Source: Limosilactobacillus pontis
GTDB taxonomy: Bacteria; Bacillota; Bacilli; Lactobacillales; Lactobacillaceae
Assembly (NCBI RefSeq): GCF_002940945.1
Contig: NZ_PNFV01000009.1
Coordinates: 1 to 64,000, forward strand
Length of the DNA stretch: 64,000 nt
Direction: 5' to 3'
Shown: one piece after another, positions 12,601 through 22,531 of the stretch
Position numbering within the stretch: the stretch's first letter is position 1
Layout: every line of letters begins with the position of its first letter
The notes under the pieces: generated by a model
Seen by the model: only the letters and a program-made list of their open reading frames with translations
The model's database searches: none
What the model was told of the DNA's origin: nothing
Program-made: the position numbers and the translations under genes

Positions 12601-15600
12601 TATGACCGTAACTACACGCCAGAACAGATAATGGTTCCAGGACAATTGATCAGCCATGATAGTCAGCCAATTAAAATTACTGTTTATTATTATGTTGGTG
12701 ATCAGAACGTTCATGTTCACTATATTGACGTCAATAATGTACCAGCTGGCAAGAATGGTTATCAGCCAACTGATGGTAACGAGTTAATTAACCACGAGCA
12801 GAACTTGAAGGGTGAAGCTGGCGATCATTACAGTAACACGCTGTGGAACTACGCTGGTGCGGGTTATCAGCTCGCTCAAGATCCAGATCCAGCAGCAAAA
12901 CACGGGACATTTGATGATGACTCCCAGTCGGATCAGGATTACTATGTCTACCTGACACATAAGCTGGACGATGTTACATCGACTAAGCAAGTTAGGGAAA
13001 CGATTAATTATCTCTACAAGAATAATAATCAAATTGCCGCTCCAGCTCACCACGCCAAAGCCATTAGCTTCACGGGAACTCAGAGCAAGGATGAGGTCAC
13101 CGATGAAATGGTTGGCGACATCAAGTGGACACCAGCTACTAGTGACTTCCAAAATGTGGAAAGCCCGCAGATCACTGGTTACACGGCTGACCAGCTTCAG
13201 GCAGGTGCCACAACTGTTAATCCAGATAGTCAAGATGTGATCATCAACGTTTACTACAGTGCTGACCAACAACCGTTGACCTATACGGTGGTTGACGACA
13301 CAGCTGATAAGACGTTAGTTAATTCCCAAAACTTGGCTAATGGTGATACCAACAGCCTGATTCCAAATAGTGTAGCATTCAAGTACGATCAGATTCGGAA
13401 TAGTTGGTTGAATAAGGGCTACCAGCTGGACACGACCAAGGTTAATGGCCTTGGTTACGATTTACTGCCGGACAACTTCGGGACTGGTGCCCAGAATGTC
13501 ACGATTTACTTGGTTCACGGCCAAAAGACAGTACCGGTTAAGGACACTACAGCTGGTGACGCTACTCAAACGATTACCTACATTTATGGCAATGGTCCAA
13601 AGGAAGGACAGACGGCTGCACCAACCAAGGCAACGACCTACCACTTCACGGCTACGGAAATTGTCGATGCGGTTACTGGTGATCCAATTCTTAAGGATGG
13701 CCAGCCGCAGCTGACTTGGAGTCCAACTCAATTGACGGATGTGGTTACGACACCAGCGGCTACGGACACCAATTACACTCCTGATCAAACTAATATTCCA
13801 GCTGAGCGGATCAACCATGGCGATAAGCTAAACCACGTTGTTCGCTACTATATTGGTAATCAGAACGTTCATGTTCACTACATTGACGTCAATAATGTAC
13901 CAGCTGGTAAGAATGGTTATCAGCCAACCGATGGTAACGAGTTGATTAACCACGAGCAGAACTTGAAGGGTGAGGCTGGAGAAAGTTATACCAACGCACT
14001 GTGGAACTACGCTGGTGCGGGTTATCAGCTTGCACAGGCTTTGGATCCAGCAACAAAACACGGAACGTTTGATGACGACTCCCAGATGGATCAGAACTAC
14101 TACGTCTACCTGACACATAAGCTGGACGATGTTACATCGACTAAGCAAGTTGGGGAAACGATTAATTACCTTTATAAGAATAATAATCAAATTGCTGCTC
14201 CAGCTCACCACGCCCAAGCCATTAACTTTACGGGAACTCAGAGCAAGGATGAGGTCACCGGTGAAATGGTTGGCGACATCAAGTGGACGCCAGCTACTAG
14301 CGACTTCCAAAATGTGGAAAGCCCGCAGATCACTGGTTATGAGGCTGATCAACTTCAGGCAGGTGCCACAACTGTTAAGCCAACCAGTCAAGACGTGGTC
14401 ATCAACGTTTACTACAGCGCTGACCAACAACCGTTGACCTACACAGTCATTGATGATACGACGGGCAAGACTTTGGAAGATCGTCAAGAATTGGCCAAGG
14501 GTGATACGAACAGCCTGATTCCAAATAGTGTGGCCTCCAAGTACGATCAGATTCGGAATAGTTGGTTGAACAAGGGCTATCAACTGGACACGACCAAGGT
14601 TAATGGCCTCGGTTATGATTTCCTGCCGGATAACTTTGGTACAGATGCCCAGAATGTCACAATTTACCTGGTTCACGGCCAAAAGACGGTGCCGGTTAAG
14701 GACACCACAGCTGGTGACGCTACTCAAACGATTACCTACGTCTATGGCAATGGTCCAAAGGAAGGACAGACGGCTGCACCAACCAAGGCAACGACCTACC
14801 ACTTCACGGCTACGGAGATTGTCGATGCGGTTACTGGAGAGCCGATTTTAAAGGATGGCCAGCCGCAAGTAACCTGGAGTCCAACTCAACTGACGGATGC
14901 AGTTACGACACCAGCGGCTGAAGATACCAGCTACACTCCTGATCAAACCAGTGTTCCGGCTGAGCGGATCAACCATGGTGACAAGCTGACCCACGTTGTT
15001 CGCTACTATGTTGGTGATCAGAACGTTCATGTTCACTACATTGACGTTAATAATGTACCAGCTGGCAAGAATGGTTATCAGCCAACTGATGGTAACGAGT
15101 TAGCTAACCATCTGCAAAGTCTGCGCGGTGCCGCTGGGGAAAGTTACACCAACGCGCTGTGGAACTACGCTAGTGCTGGCTATGAGCTTGCACAGGCCTT
15201 GGATCCAGCAGTAAAACACGGGACGTTTGATGATGACTCCCAGATGGATCAGAACTACTACGTCTACCTGAAACATGGGTTGGATAATGTTAAAACGACT
15301 AAGACTGTTAAGGAAACAATCAACTACTTGTACGCCGATAGTAATCGGCTGGCTGCACCAAGCTATCAAGCTCACGATATCACCTTCACGGGAACTCAGA
15401 GTAAAGACAAAGTTACTGGTGAAATGGTTGGCGATATCAAGTGGACGCCAGCTAAGGGCAATTTCCAAGATGTAACAAGCCCGCAGATCACTGGTTACAC
15501 AGCTGATCATGCTAAGGCTGGGGCAAAAACCGTTATGCCAACTAGTCAAAACGTTGTTATCAATGTTTACTACAAGGCTGACCAACAACCGTTGACCTAC

Positions 15601-18600
15601 ACAGTCATTGATGATACAACGGGCAAGACTTTGGAAGACCATCAAGACTTGGCCAAGGGTGATACGAACAGCCTGATTCCAAATAGTGTGGTCTTCAAGT
15701 ACGATCAGATTCGGAATAGTTGGTTGAACAAGGGCTATCAACTGGACACGACCAAGGTTAATGGCCTTGGTTATGATTTCCTGCCGGACAACTTTGGTAC
15801 TGATGCCCAGAACGTCACAATTTACCTAGTTCACGGCCAAAAGACGGTGCCAGTTAAGGACACTACAGCTGGCGATGCTACTCAAACGATTACCTATGTT
15901 TATGGCAATGGTCCAAAGGAAGGACAGTCGGCTGCACCAACCAAGGCAACGACCTATCACTTCACGGCTACGGAGATTGTCGATGCGGTTACTGGAGAAC
16001 CGATTTTAAAGGATGGCCAGCCGCAATTAACTTGGAGTCCAACTCAACTGACGGATGCGATTACGACACCAGCGGCTGAGGACACCAACTACGTCCCTGA
16101 TCAAACCAGTGTTCCAGCTGAGCGGATCAACCATGGCGATAAGCTGACCCACGTTGTTCACTACTATGTTGGTAATCAGAACGTCCATGTTCACTACATT
16201 GACGTTAATAATATCAAGGCTGGTAAGAAAGGCTACCAGCCAACCGATGGTAATGAGTTGATTAACCACGAGCAGAACTTGAAGGGTGAAGCTGGAGAAA
16301 GTTACACTAATACACTGTGGAACTACGCGGGTGCGGGTTATCAGCTAGCGCAGGCCTTGGATCCAGCAACAAAACACGGGACATTTGATGATGACTCCCA
16401 GACGGATCAGGATTACTATGTCTACCTGACACATGAGCTAGACAAGGTTCCAACAACTAAGACCGTCAATGAAACAATTAACTACTTGTACACCGATAGC
16501 GATCGGCCAGCTGCACCAAGTTATCAAGCCCCTGCAATCACCTTCACAGGAAGCCAGCATAAGGACAAGGTTACTGGTGATTTGATTGGCGATATTACGT
16601 GGGAATCGGCTAATGATAAATTTAAAGATGTGGCAAGCCCGAAGATCACGGGTTATACAGCTGATCAACTTCAGGCGGGAGCCGTAACTGTTACGCCAAA
16701 GAGTCAAGACGTGGTCATTAATGTTTACTACAGTGCTGATCAACAACCGCTGACCTACACAGTCATTGATGATACGACGGGCAAGACTTTGGAAGATCAT
16801 CAAGGCCTGGCCAAAGGTAATACCAATAGCCTGATTCCAAATAGTGTGGCCTCCAAGTACGATCAGATTCGAAACATTTGGCTTGCCAAGGGCTACCGGC
16901 TGGACCTAAGCAAAGCTAATGGTCTCGGTTACGATTTCCTGCCAGATAACTTCGGTACTGGTGCTCAGAATGTCACAGTTTACTTAATTCATGGTCAAAA
17001 GACAGCTCCTGCTAAGGATACCGCAGACATTACGGAGATAATTCATTATGTTTACGGAAATGGTCCTAAGAAGGGCCAGCCGGCTGCCAAGGATTATGAA
17101 AAGACGTATCACTTCACCGCTACGGAAATTGTCGATGCTATCACTGGTGACCCAATTCTAAAGGATGGTCAGCCACAACTTACTTGGAGCGCCGATCAAC
17201 ATACTGATGCTGTTGAGAGTCCAGTAGCTTATGACCGTAACTACACGCCAGAGCAGACGATGGTCCCAGGTCAACTAATCAGTCACAACAGTCAGCCGAT
17301 CGAAATTATCATTCCTTATTATGTTGGGAATCAGAATGTTCATATTCACTACATTGATGTTAATGGCGTCAAAGTCGGAACTGGCAGTTACCAATCAACT
17401 GATGGTGTTGAACTAACTAATCATGAACAGAATCTGAAAGGTGAAGCTGGCGATCATTACAGCAATACGTTGTGGAACTACGTTGGCTCGAATTATAAGC
17501 TTGCGCAAGCTCTGGACCCAGCAACGGAACAAGGAACGTTTGATGATGATTCCCAGACGGATCAAGATTACTATGTCTACCTGACACACGAGTTAGACAA
17601 GGTTACGACGACTAAGCAAGTTGGGGAAACAATTAATTACCTTTATAAGAGTAATAGTCAAGTTGCCGCTCCGGCTTACCACGCCAAAGATATCACCTTC
17701 ACGGGAACTCAGAGTAAGGACGAGGTCACCGGTAAAATGGTTGGCGACATCAAGTGGACACCAACCACTAGTGACTTCCAAGATGTGGCAAGCCCGAAGA
17801 TCAAGGGTTACACGGCTGACAAGCTTCAGGCTGGAGCTGCAAGCGTTAATCCAGATAGTCAAGACGTTGTTATCAACGTTTACTACAAGGCTGACCAACA
17901 GCCGCTGACGTACACAGTCGTTGATGATATGACTGGCAAGACTTTGGAAGATCATCAAGACTTGGCCAAGGGTGATACCAACAGCCTGATTCCAGGTAGC
18001 ATAACTACTGAATATGAACAGATTCGGAACAACTGGATAAACAAGGGCTACCAGTTGGATACGGCTAAAGCAAGCGGCCTCGGCTATGATATTCTTCCAA
18101 ATACCTTTGGTACGGCTCCACAAAACGTAACAATTTACTTAATTCATGGTCAAAAGACAGCTCCTGCTAAGGATACCGCGGATATTACGGAGACAATCCA
18201 TTATGTTTATGGCAATGGTCCTAAGAAGGGCCAGCTGGCTGCCAAGAATTATGAAAAGACGTATCACTTCACCGCTACGGAAATTGTCGATGCTATCACT
18301 GGTGATCCAATTCTTAAGGATGGCCAGCCGCAGCTGACTTGGAGCCCTGATCAACATACAGATGTCGTTGAGAGCCCAACAGCTTATGATCGCGATTACG
18401 TACCAAAACAGACGATAGTTCCAGGTCAGCTAATTAGTCATAATAGTCAACCGATCGAAATTATCATTCCTTACTTTGTCGGTAGCCAAAATGTTCATAT
18501 TCACTACATTGATGTTAATGGTATTAAAGCCGGCAAGAATGGTTATCAACCAACCGATGGTAATGAGTTGACCAATCATCTACAAAGCCTGAAGGGTGAA

Positions 18601-21600
18601 GCTGGGGAAAGTTATACCAACACACTGTGGAATTACGCTGGCTCGAGCTATAAACTTGCTCAAGCATTGGATCCGGCAGCGGAACAAGGAACATTTGATG
18701 ATGATTCTCAGATAGACCAGGATTACTATGTCTACCTGAAGCATGAGCTGGATAACGTTACAACGACTAAGACTGTCGAGGAGATAATCAGCTACTTGTA
18801 CGCTGACAGCAATCGACCAGCTGCACCAAGCCAAGTTCACAACATTACCTTCACGGGAACCCAGCATCACGACAAGGTTACTGATAAACGAGTAGGTAAT
18901 ATTAAGTGGACACCAGCTAATGGCAACTTCCAGGATGTAGTAAGCCCAAAGATCACTGGTTACACGGCTGATCATACTAAGGCTGGGGCCGCAACTGTTA
19001 CTCCAGCCAGTCGAAATATTGTTATCAATGTTTACTACAAAGCTGACCAGCAACCACTGACCTACACAGTCATTGATGATACGATCGGTAAGACTTTGGA
19101 AGATCATCAAGACCTAGCTAAGGGTAATACCAATAGTCTGATTCCAAATAGTGTGGCCTCTAAGTACGATCAGATTCGGAATGGCTGGCTTGCTAAGGGT
19201 TACCAGTTAGATACAACCAAGGCTAATGGTCTCGGATATGACTTCCTGCCAGATAACTTTAGTATTGGCGCCCAAAACGTCACAGTTTATCTGGTTCATG
19301 GTCAAAAGACGGTACCGGTTAAGGACGCTACAGCTGGTAATGCTACTCAAACGATTACCTACATTTATGGTAATGGCCCAAAGAAGGGACAGACAGCTGC
19401 ACCAACCAAGGCAACGACTTACCACTTCACGGCAACGGAAATTGTTGATGCGGTTACTGGAAAGCCGATTTTAAAGGATGGCCAGCCGCAAGTAACCTGG
19501 AGTCCAACTCAACTGACGGATGTGGTTACGACACCAACGGCTGAGGACACTAATTACACCCCTGATCAAACCAGTATTCCAGCTGAGCGGATCAATCATG
19601 GCGATAAGCTGACCCATGTTATTCACTACTATATTGGTGACCAGAACATCCACGTTCACTACATTGACGTTAATGGCGTTAAAGTGGGTAAAGACGGGTA
19701 TCAATCGGCTGACGGTAACGAATTAACCAGTCACTTGCAGAGCCTGAAGGGTGAAGCTGGTGCTAAGTACACCAATGTACTTTGGGACTATGGTGACTTT
19801 GGCTATAAGCTTGTCCAAAAAGATTCAGGTGCTACGGCCGGAAGTTTCGACGGTGATTCTAAGACGGATCAAAACTATTACGTTTACCTAACGCATGACC
19901 TTGATACCATTAAGACCACTAAGCAAGTTGGCGAGATAATCAACTACCTTTACAAGAGTAATCACCAGTCCGCGGTTCCGGCTTATCATGCCAAGAACAT
20001 CATCTTCACTGGAACTCAGAGTAAAGACAAAGTTACTGGTGAAATGGTTGGCGATATCAAGTGGACGCCAACTACTAGTGACTTCCAAGATGTGGAAAGC
20101 CCGAAGATCACTGGTTACACAGCTGATCATGCTAAGGCTGGGGCAAAAACCGTTATGCCAACTAGTCAAAACGTTGTTATCAATGTTTACTACAAGGCTG
20201 ATCAACAACCGCTGACTTATACGGTAGTTGACAGCACAGCTAACAAGACGTTGGTTGATCATCAAGACCTAGCTAAGGGTAATACCAATAGTCTGATTCC
20301 AAATAGTGTGGCCTCTAAGTACGATCAGATTCGGAACGGCTGGCTTGCGAAAGGCTACCAGTTAGATACAACTAAGGCCAATGGTCTCGGATATGACTTC
20401 TTGCCGGATAACTTCGGGACTGGTGCCCAGAATGTCATAATTTACCTGGTTCACGGCCAAAAGACGGTATCGGTTAAGGATACCGCGGCTGGGGACGCTA
20501 CTCAAACGATTACCTACGTCTATGGCAATGGTCCAAAGAAGGGGCAGACGGCTGCACCAACCAAGGCAACGACCTACCACTTCACGGCTACGGAGGTTGT
20601 CGATGCGGTTACTGGAGAGCCGATTTTAAGGGATGGCCAGCCGCAATTAACTTGGAGTCCAGTTCAACTGACGGATGCAGTTATGACACCAGCGGCTGAG
20701 GACACCAACTACGTCCCTGATCAAACCAGTGTTCCAGCTGAGCGGATCAACCATGGCGATAAGCTAAACCACGTTGTTCGCTACTATGTTGGTGACCAGA
20801 ACGTCCACGTTCACTACATTGATGTCAACGGCATTAAAGCCGCCAAGAATGGTTATCAGCCAACCGATGGTAACGAGTTGATTAACCACGAGCAGAACTT
20901 GAAGGGTGAGGCTGGAGAAAGTTATACCAACGCACTGTGGAACTACGCTGGTGCGGGTTATCAGCTTGCACAGGCTTTGGATCCAGCAACAAAACAAGGA
21001 ACGTTTGATGACGACTCCCAGACGGATCAGGATTACTATGTCTACCTGACACATAAGCTGGACGATGTTACATCGACTAAGCAAGTTGGGGAAACAATTA
21101 ATTACCTCTATAAGAGTAATAACCAGGTTGCCGCTCCAGCTCACCACGCCCAAGCCATTAACTTTACGGGAACTCAGAGTAAGGATGAGGTCACCGGTAA
21201 AATGGTTGGCGACATCAAGTGGACGCCGGATAACGGCAGCTTCCAAGATGTAGTAAGCCCGAAGATCACTGGTTACACGGCTGATCATACTAAGGCTGGA
21301 GCTACAAACGTTAATCCGGATAGTCAAGACGTGGTCATCAACGTTTACTACAGTGCTAACCAACAACCGCTGACTTATACGGTAGTTGACGGCACAGCTA
21401 ACAAGACGTTGGTTGATCATCAAGGCCTAGCCAAGGGTGATACGAATGGTCTGATTCCAAATAGTGTAGCATTCAAGTACGATCAGATTCGGAATAGTTG
21501 GTTGAACAAGGGCTATCAACTGGACACGACCAAGGTTAATGGCCTCGGTTACGATTTACTGCCGGATAACTTCGGGACTGGTGCCCAGAATGTCACAATT

Positions 21601-22338
21601 TACCTGGTTCACGGCCAAAAGACGGTGCCAGTTAAGGACACCACGGCTGGGGACGCTACTCAGATAATTACCTACGTTTATGGCAATGGTCCGAAGAAGG
21701 GGCAGACAGCTGCGCCAACCAAGGCAACGACCTATCACTTCACGGCTACGGAGATTGTCGATGCGGTTACTGGAGAGCCGATTTTAAAGGATGGTCAGCC
21801 GCAGCTGACTTGGAGTCCAACTCAATTGACGGATGTGGTTACGACACCAGCGGCTGAGGATACCAACTACGCCCCTGATCAAATCAGTGTTCCTTCTGAG
21901 CGGATTGATCATGGAGACAGATTGACGCACGTTGTTTACTATTACGTCAACCAGCAACCGACGAGTCCAACGCAGCCGACGAACAAGCCAACGAGTCCGA
22001 CGAGTCCAACGCAGCCGACAAATAAGCCAACAAGCCCGACGAGCCCAACGCAGCCGACAAATAAGCCAACAAGTCCGACGAGTCCAACACAGCCGACGAA
22101 CAAACCAACAAGCCCGTCGACCAAGCCAGCACCACAGACAAAAACGCTTAAGACTGTTCCGACTACACAGCAGGTTAACCTTCACCGGGGCACTCCTGTA
22201 TCGCAACGGCCAGCTCGACAGAATAGTACCAGATTGCCACAGACAGGTAATCAAGATGCTGTTTCCGCTGCTTCTCTTGGCCTGATGGGTTTGGCACTTG
22301 CTGGAGGTCTCGCTGGTATGAAGAAGCGTCATGAATAG
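9646..22338 (+). CDS. Giant LPXTG-anchored Mub-type repeat surface protein, about 4230 aa
   Basis: Predicted cell-wall adhesin. A YSIRK-like signal (HYGLRKLGIGVVSVLLG) leads to a Ser/Thr/Ala-rich region and a non-repeat domain up to about residue 620, related to that of the preceding gene. From about 622 to 4103 the protein is tandem Mub-type modules of about 190 aa, each a B1-like plus a B2-like part, alternating in two classes with a period near 385 aa. It ends with a PTSPTQPTNK-type linker (about 4104-4162), LPQTG (4197-4201), a hydrophobic segment and a KKRHE tail. I chose the ATG at 9646 rather than TTG at 9637 because the paralogue starts at the equivalent MVSKNNH and AGGGGG is correctly placed. 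The frame is open throughout. Binding to mucin is family knowledge, not shown here. Confidence 0.93.
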   Translation: MVSKNNHAMKQAQIAEREVPHYGLRKLGIGVVSVLLGTTMYFGANNMIADAATIDDNGSTTSDAAKTTASQPAVTNSVVPLHTDVATHNSAASQPATSDANTTTSSSSADSTNTVASNQVNQPVVAQDQSERSTTPSDPTTNAGSVILYSYNEGTAYQGENYIKIPYKYNAATGKYDVIKLDPHSNQILNNKDWQLTSTTDNPGEIIYRNNHNQVISSFDPNTLVDKSANTAVFVDISGDGMGKSINSFQQQLDKHPIKLTDGMWTDQYQINDSNAYLLTAGPLSINGPAELMQAQTKAGMSYSYPKDNFVFNNLPKDYYKPFVNLGTLSTGDGVKLKADGTYDLSGLPNDETVNLYVDPINHSGDLLNEEQLQHVVNLMADAAQGKKAQWVQVSSGNDTGQEEFVNLTTNEKVAIDSDDLLSSYFGNRVVKTSDSADETLNKIADPSLYNGVYECSSQVLPIFGYSQTGQRDYNKPVALVGIYPTYDGKVLLASRMIDPNYQGQLDSIWSYVVGGSSDGSIGFLYMPVVNEHTTGQVKFVDVTDPQKPQPLKVDNLNGMVGTMMDLSTAQKQLDDYLSTKGGGYILADDNSAINRNSQIISKEFTDQVEKNVITINLMHLQKATLKYVDDSEGGQPIDYGYYDEDGLQGKAGQAITFTTNPVKTIALLKKRHYVFASASGNAVKLKPGVDDKAGLNDYIIANYNTATDDVQNIVIHMKHAYDTVSKSKTVKETINYLYAGSKWPAASVYHAKDITFTGTQSKDEVTGETVGDIKWTPTTSDFQNVESPKIKGYTADQLQAGAITVNPDSQNVVINVYYKADQQPLTYTVIDDTTGKTLEDHQDLAKGDTNSLIPNSVASKYDQIRNGWIAKGYQLDLNEANGLGYDFLPDNFGTGAQNVTVYLIHGQKTVPAKDTADITETIHYVYGNGPKKGQPAAKDYEKTYHFTATEIVDAITGDPILINGQPQLTWSSDQHADAVESPVAYDRNYTPEQIMVPGQLISHDSQPIKITVYYYVGDQNVHVHYIDVNNVPAGKNGYQPTDGNELINHEQNLKGEAGDHYSNTLWNYAGAGYQLAQDPDPAAKHGTFDDDSQSDQDYYVYLTHKLDDVTSTKQVRETINYLYKNNNQIAAPAHHAKAISFTGTQSKDEVTDEMVGDIKWTPATSDFQNVESPQITGYTADQLQAGATTVNPDSQDVIINVYYSADQQPLTYTVVDDTADKTLVNSQNLANGDTNSLIPNSVAFKYDQIRNSWLNKGYQLDTTKVNGLGYDLLPDNFGTGAQNVTIYLVHGQKTVPVKDTTAGDATQTITYIYGNGPKEGQTAAPTKATTYHFTATEIVDAVTGDPILKDGQPQLTWSPTQLTDVVTTPAATDTNYTPDQTNIPAERINHGDKLNHVVRYYIGNQNVHVHYIDVNNVPAGKNGYQPTDGNELINHEQNLKGEAGESYTNALWNYAGAGYQLAQALDPATKHGTFDDDSQMDQNYYVYLTHKLDDVTSTKQVGETINYLYKNNNQIAAPAHHAQAINFTGTQSKDEVTGEMVGDIKWTPATSDFQNVESPQITGYEADQLQAGATTVKPTSQDVVINVYYSADQQPLTYTVIDDTTGKTLEDRQELAKGDTNSLIPNSVASKYDQIRNSWLNKGYQLDTTKVNGLGYDFLPDNFGTDAQNVTIYLVHGQKTVPVKDTTAGDATQTITYVYGNGPKEGQTAAPTKATTYHFTATEIVDAVTGEPILKDGQPQVTWSPTQLTDAVTTPAAEDTSYTPDQTSVPAERINHGDKLTHVVRYYVGDQNVHVHYIDVNNVPAGKNGYQPTDGNELANHLQSLRGAAGESYTNALWNYASAGYELAQALDPAVKHGTFDDDSQMDQNYYVYLKHGLDNVKTTKTVKETINYLYADSNRLAAPSYQAHDITFTGTQSKDKVTGEMVGDIKWTPAKGNFQDVTSPQITGYTADHAKAGAKTVMPTSQNVVINVYYKADQQPLTYTVIDDTTGKTLEDHQDLAKGDTNSLIPNSVVFKYDQIRNSWLNKGYQLDTTKVNGLGYDFLPDNFGTDAQNVTIYLVHGQKTVPVKDTTAGDATQTITYVYGNGPKEGQSAAPTKATTYHFTATEIVDAVTGEPILKDGQPQLTWSPTQLTDAITTPAAEDTNYVPDQTSVPAERINHGDKLTHVVHYYVGNQNVHVHYIDVNNIKAGKKGYQPTDGNELINHEQNLKGEAGESYTNTLWNYAGAGYQLAQALDPATKHGTFDDDSQTDQDYYVYLTHELDKVPTTKTVNETINYLYTDSDRPAAPSYQAPAITFTGSQHKDKVTGDLIGDITWESANDKFKDVASPKITGYTADQLQAGAVTVTPKSQDVVINVYYSADQQPLTYTVIDDTTGKTLEDHQGLAKGNTNSLIPNSVASKYDQIRNIWLAKGYRLDLSKANGLGYDFLPDNFGTGAQNVTVYLIHGQKTAPAKDTADITEIIHYVYGNGPKKGQPAAKDYEKTYHFTATEIVDAITGDPILKDGQPQLTWSADQHTDAVESPVAYDRNYTPEQTMVPGQLISHNSQPIEIIIPYYVGNQNVHIHYIDVNGVKVGTGSYQSTDGVELTNHEQNLKGEAGDHYSNTLWNYVGSNYKLAQALDPATEQGTFDDDSQTDQDYYVYLTHELDKVTTTKQVGETINYLYKSNSQVAAPAYHAKDITFTGTQSKDEVTGKMVGDIKWTPTTSDFQDVASPKIKGYTADKLQAGAASVNPDSQDVVINVYYKADQQPLTYTVVDDMTGKTLEDHQDLAKGDTNSLIPGSITTEYEQIRNNWINKGYQLDTAKASGLGYDILPNTFGTAPQNVTIYLIHGQKTAPAKDTADITETIHYVYGNGPKKGQLAAKNYEKTYHFTATEIVDAITGDPILKDGQPQLTWSPDQHTDVVESPTAYDRDYVPKQTIVPGQLISHNSQPIEIIIPYFVGSQNVHIHYIDVNGIKAGKNGYQPTDGNELTNHLQSLKGEAGESYTNTLWNYAGSSYKLAQALDPAAEQGTFDDDSQIDQDYYVYLKHELDNVTTTKTVEEIISYLYADSNRPAAPSQVHNITFTGTQHHDKVTDKRVGNIKWTPANGNFQDVVSPKITGYTADHTKAGAATVTPASRNIVINVYYKADQQPLTYTVIDDTIGKTLEDHQDLAKGNTNSLIPNSVASKYDQIRNGWLAKGYQLDTTKANGLGYDFLPDNFSIGAQNVTVYLVHGQKTVPVKDATAGNATQTITYIYGNGPKKGQTAAPTKATTYHFTATEIVDAVTGKPILKDGQPQVTWSPTQLTDVVTTPTAEDTNYTPDQTSIPAERINHGDKLTHVIHYYIGDQNIHVHYIDVNGVKVGKDGYQSADGNELTSHLQSLKGEAGAKYTNVLWDYGDFGYKLVQKDSGATAGSFDGDSKTDQNYYVYLTHDLDTIKTTKQVGEIINYLYKSNHQSAVPAYHAKNIIFTGTQSKDKVTGEMVGDIKWTPTTSDFQDVESPKITGYTADHAKAGAKTVMPTSQNVVINVYYKADQQPLTYTVVDSTANKTLVDHQDLAKGNTNSLIPNSVASKYDQIRNGWLAKGYQLDTTKANGLGYDFLPDNFGTGAQNVIIYLVHGQKTVSVKDTAAGDATQTITYVYGNGPKKGQTAAPTKATTYHFTATEVVDAVTGEPILRDGQPQLTWSPVQLTDAVMTPAAEDTNYVPDQTSVPAERINHGDKLNHVVRYYVGDQNVHVHYIDVNGIKAAKNGYQPTDGNELINHEQNLKGEAGESYTNALWNYAGAGYQLAQALDPATKQGTFDDDSQTDQDYYVYLTHKLDDVTSTKQVGETINYLYKSNNQVAAPAHHAQAINFTGTQSKDEVTGKMVGDIKWTPDNGSFQDVVSPKITGYTADHTKAGATNVNPDSQDVVINVYYSANQQPLTYTVVDGTANKTLVDHQGLAKGDTNGLIPNSVAFKYDQIRNSWLNKGYQLDTTKVNGLGYDLLPDNFGTGAQNVTIYLVHGQKTVPVKDTTAGDATQIITYVYGNGPKKGQTAAPTKATTYHFTATEIVDAVTGEPILKDGQPQLTWSPTQLTDVVTTPAAEDTNYAPDQISVPSERIDHGDRLTHVVYYYVNQQPTSPTQPTNKPTSPTSPTQPTNKPTSPTSPTQPTNKPTSPTSPTQPTNKPTSPSTKPAPQTKTLKTVPTTQQVNLHRGTPVSQRPARQNSTRLPQTGNQDAVSAASLGLMGLALAGGLAGMKKRHE
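12110..21957 (+). repeat. Nine tandem about 1.16-kb coding super-repeats in the giant adhesin
   Basis: The peptide QQPLTYTV recurs nine times, at DNA positions near 12113, 13268, 14428, 15588, 16742, 17899, 19050, 20205 and 21363, giving spacings of 1151-1160 bases. Each unit encodes two Mub-like modules, one starting LTYTV and one starting NVHVHYIDV (eight copies; also NIHVHYIDV, NVHIHYIDV). Many stretches are nearly identical at DNA level between units, so assembly collapse or recombination is likely here. Confidence 0.95.
21955..22120 (+). repeat. 39-bp tandem repeat encoding the Pro/Thr cell-wall linker
   Basis: Four near-perfect copies of a 39-bp unit encode PTSPTQPTNKPTS, the extended wall-spanning linker before LPQTG. 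Copies differ at a few third positions. A shorter version (8398-8490) is in the preceding adhesin gene. Confidence 0.9.
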
Positions 22339-22436
22339 AGTATGAAATCTTGGCACTGATAGATCCTAAATTTTAATGTAAAGTTGACCCCCTAAACCAT
22401 AATTGATAGTTTAGGATTATTGATGCCGAGTGAAAG

Positions 22437-22471
22437 CGACTTATGATCAGTTGATCATGAGTCGTTTTTTT
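22437..22471 (+). terminator. Intrinsic terminator of the giant adhesin gene
   Basis: A 13-bp stem, cgacttatgatca with tgatcatgagtcg (one G-U pair), is followed by seven T. As after the first adhesin gene, a cctaaac...gtttagg inverted repeat (22391-22415) lies upstream. Confidence 0.9.
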
Positions 22472-22472
22472 A

Positions 22473-22501
22473 TTGGGAGAGGTAAATAGCAGTGGTACAA
22501 T
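22473..22501 (+). promoter_or_regulatory. Possible promoter of the 22532 gene
   Basis: TTGGGA (22473-22478) and TACAAT (22496-22501) are 17 bases apart, directly after the adhesin terminator and 31 bases before the next start codon. Confidence 0.5.
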
Positions 22502-22531
22502 TAAGGAAAACGGAAGATAGGGGAAATAACA

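Noticed and set aside
13828..14802. 324-codon open frame on the minus strand inside the giant adhesin, and similar frames at 12784-13272, 15100-15741 and 20764-21423
   Set aside because: They are antisense shadows recurring with the 1.16-kb repeats; composition is implausible and no ribosome binding site is seen.
11513..22120. Regular repeats considered as a CRISPR array or non-coding satellite
   Set aside because: The period is over 1 kb (or 39 bp in the linker) and is fully coding in one open frame; no short repeat-spacer pattern.
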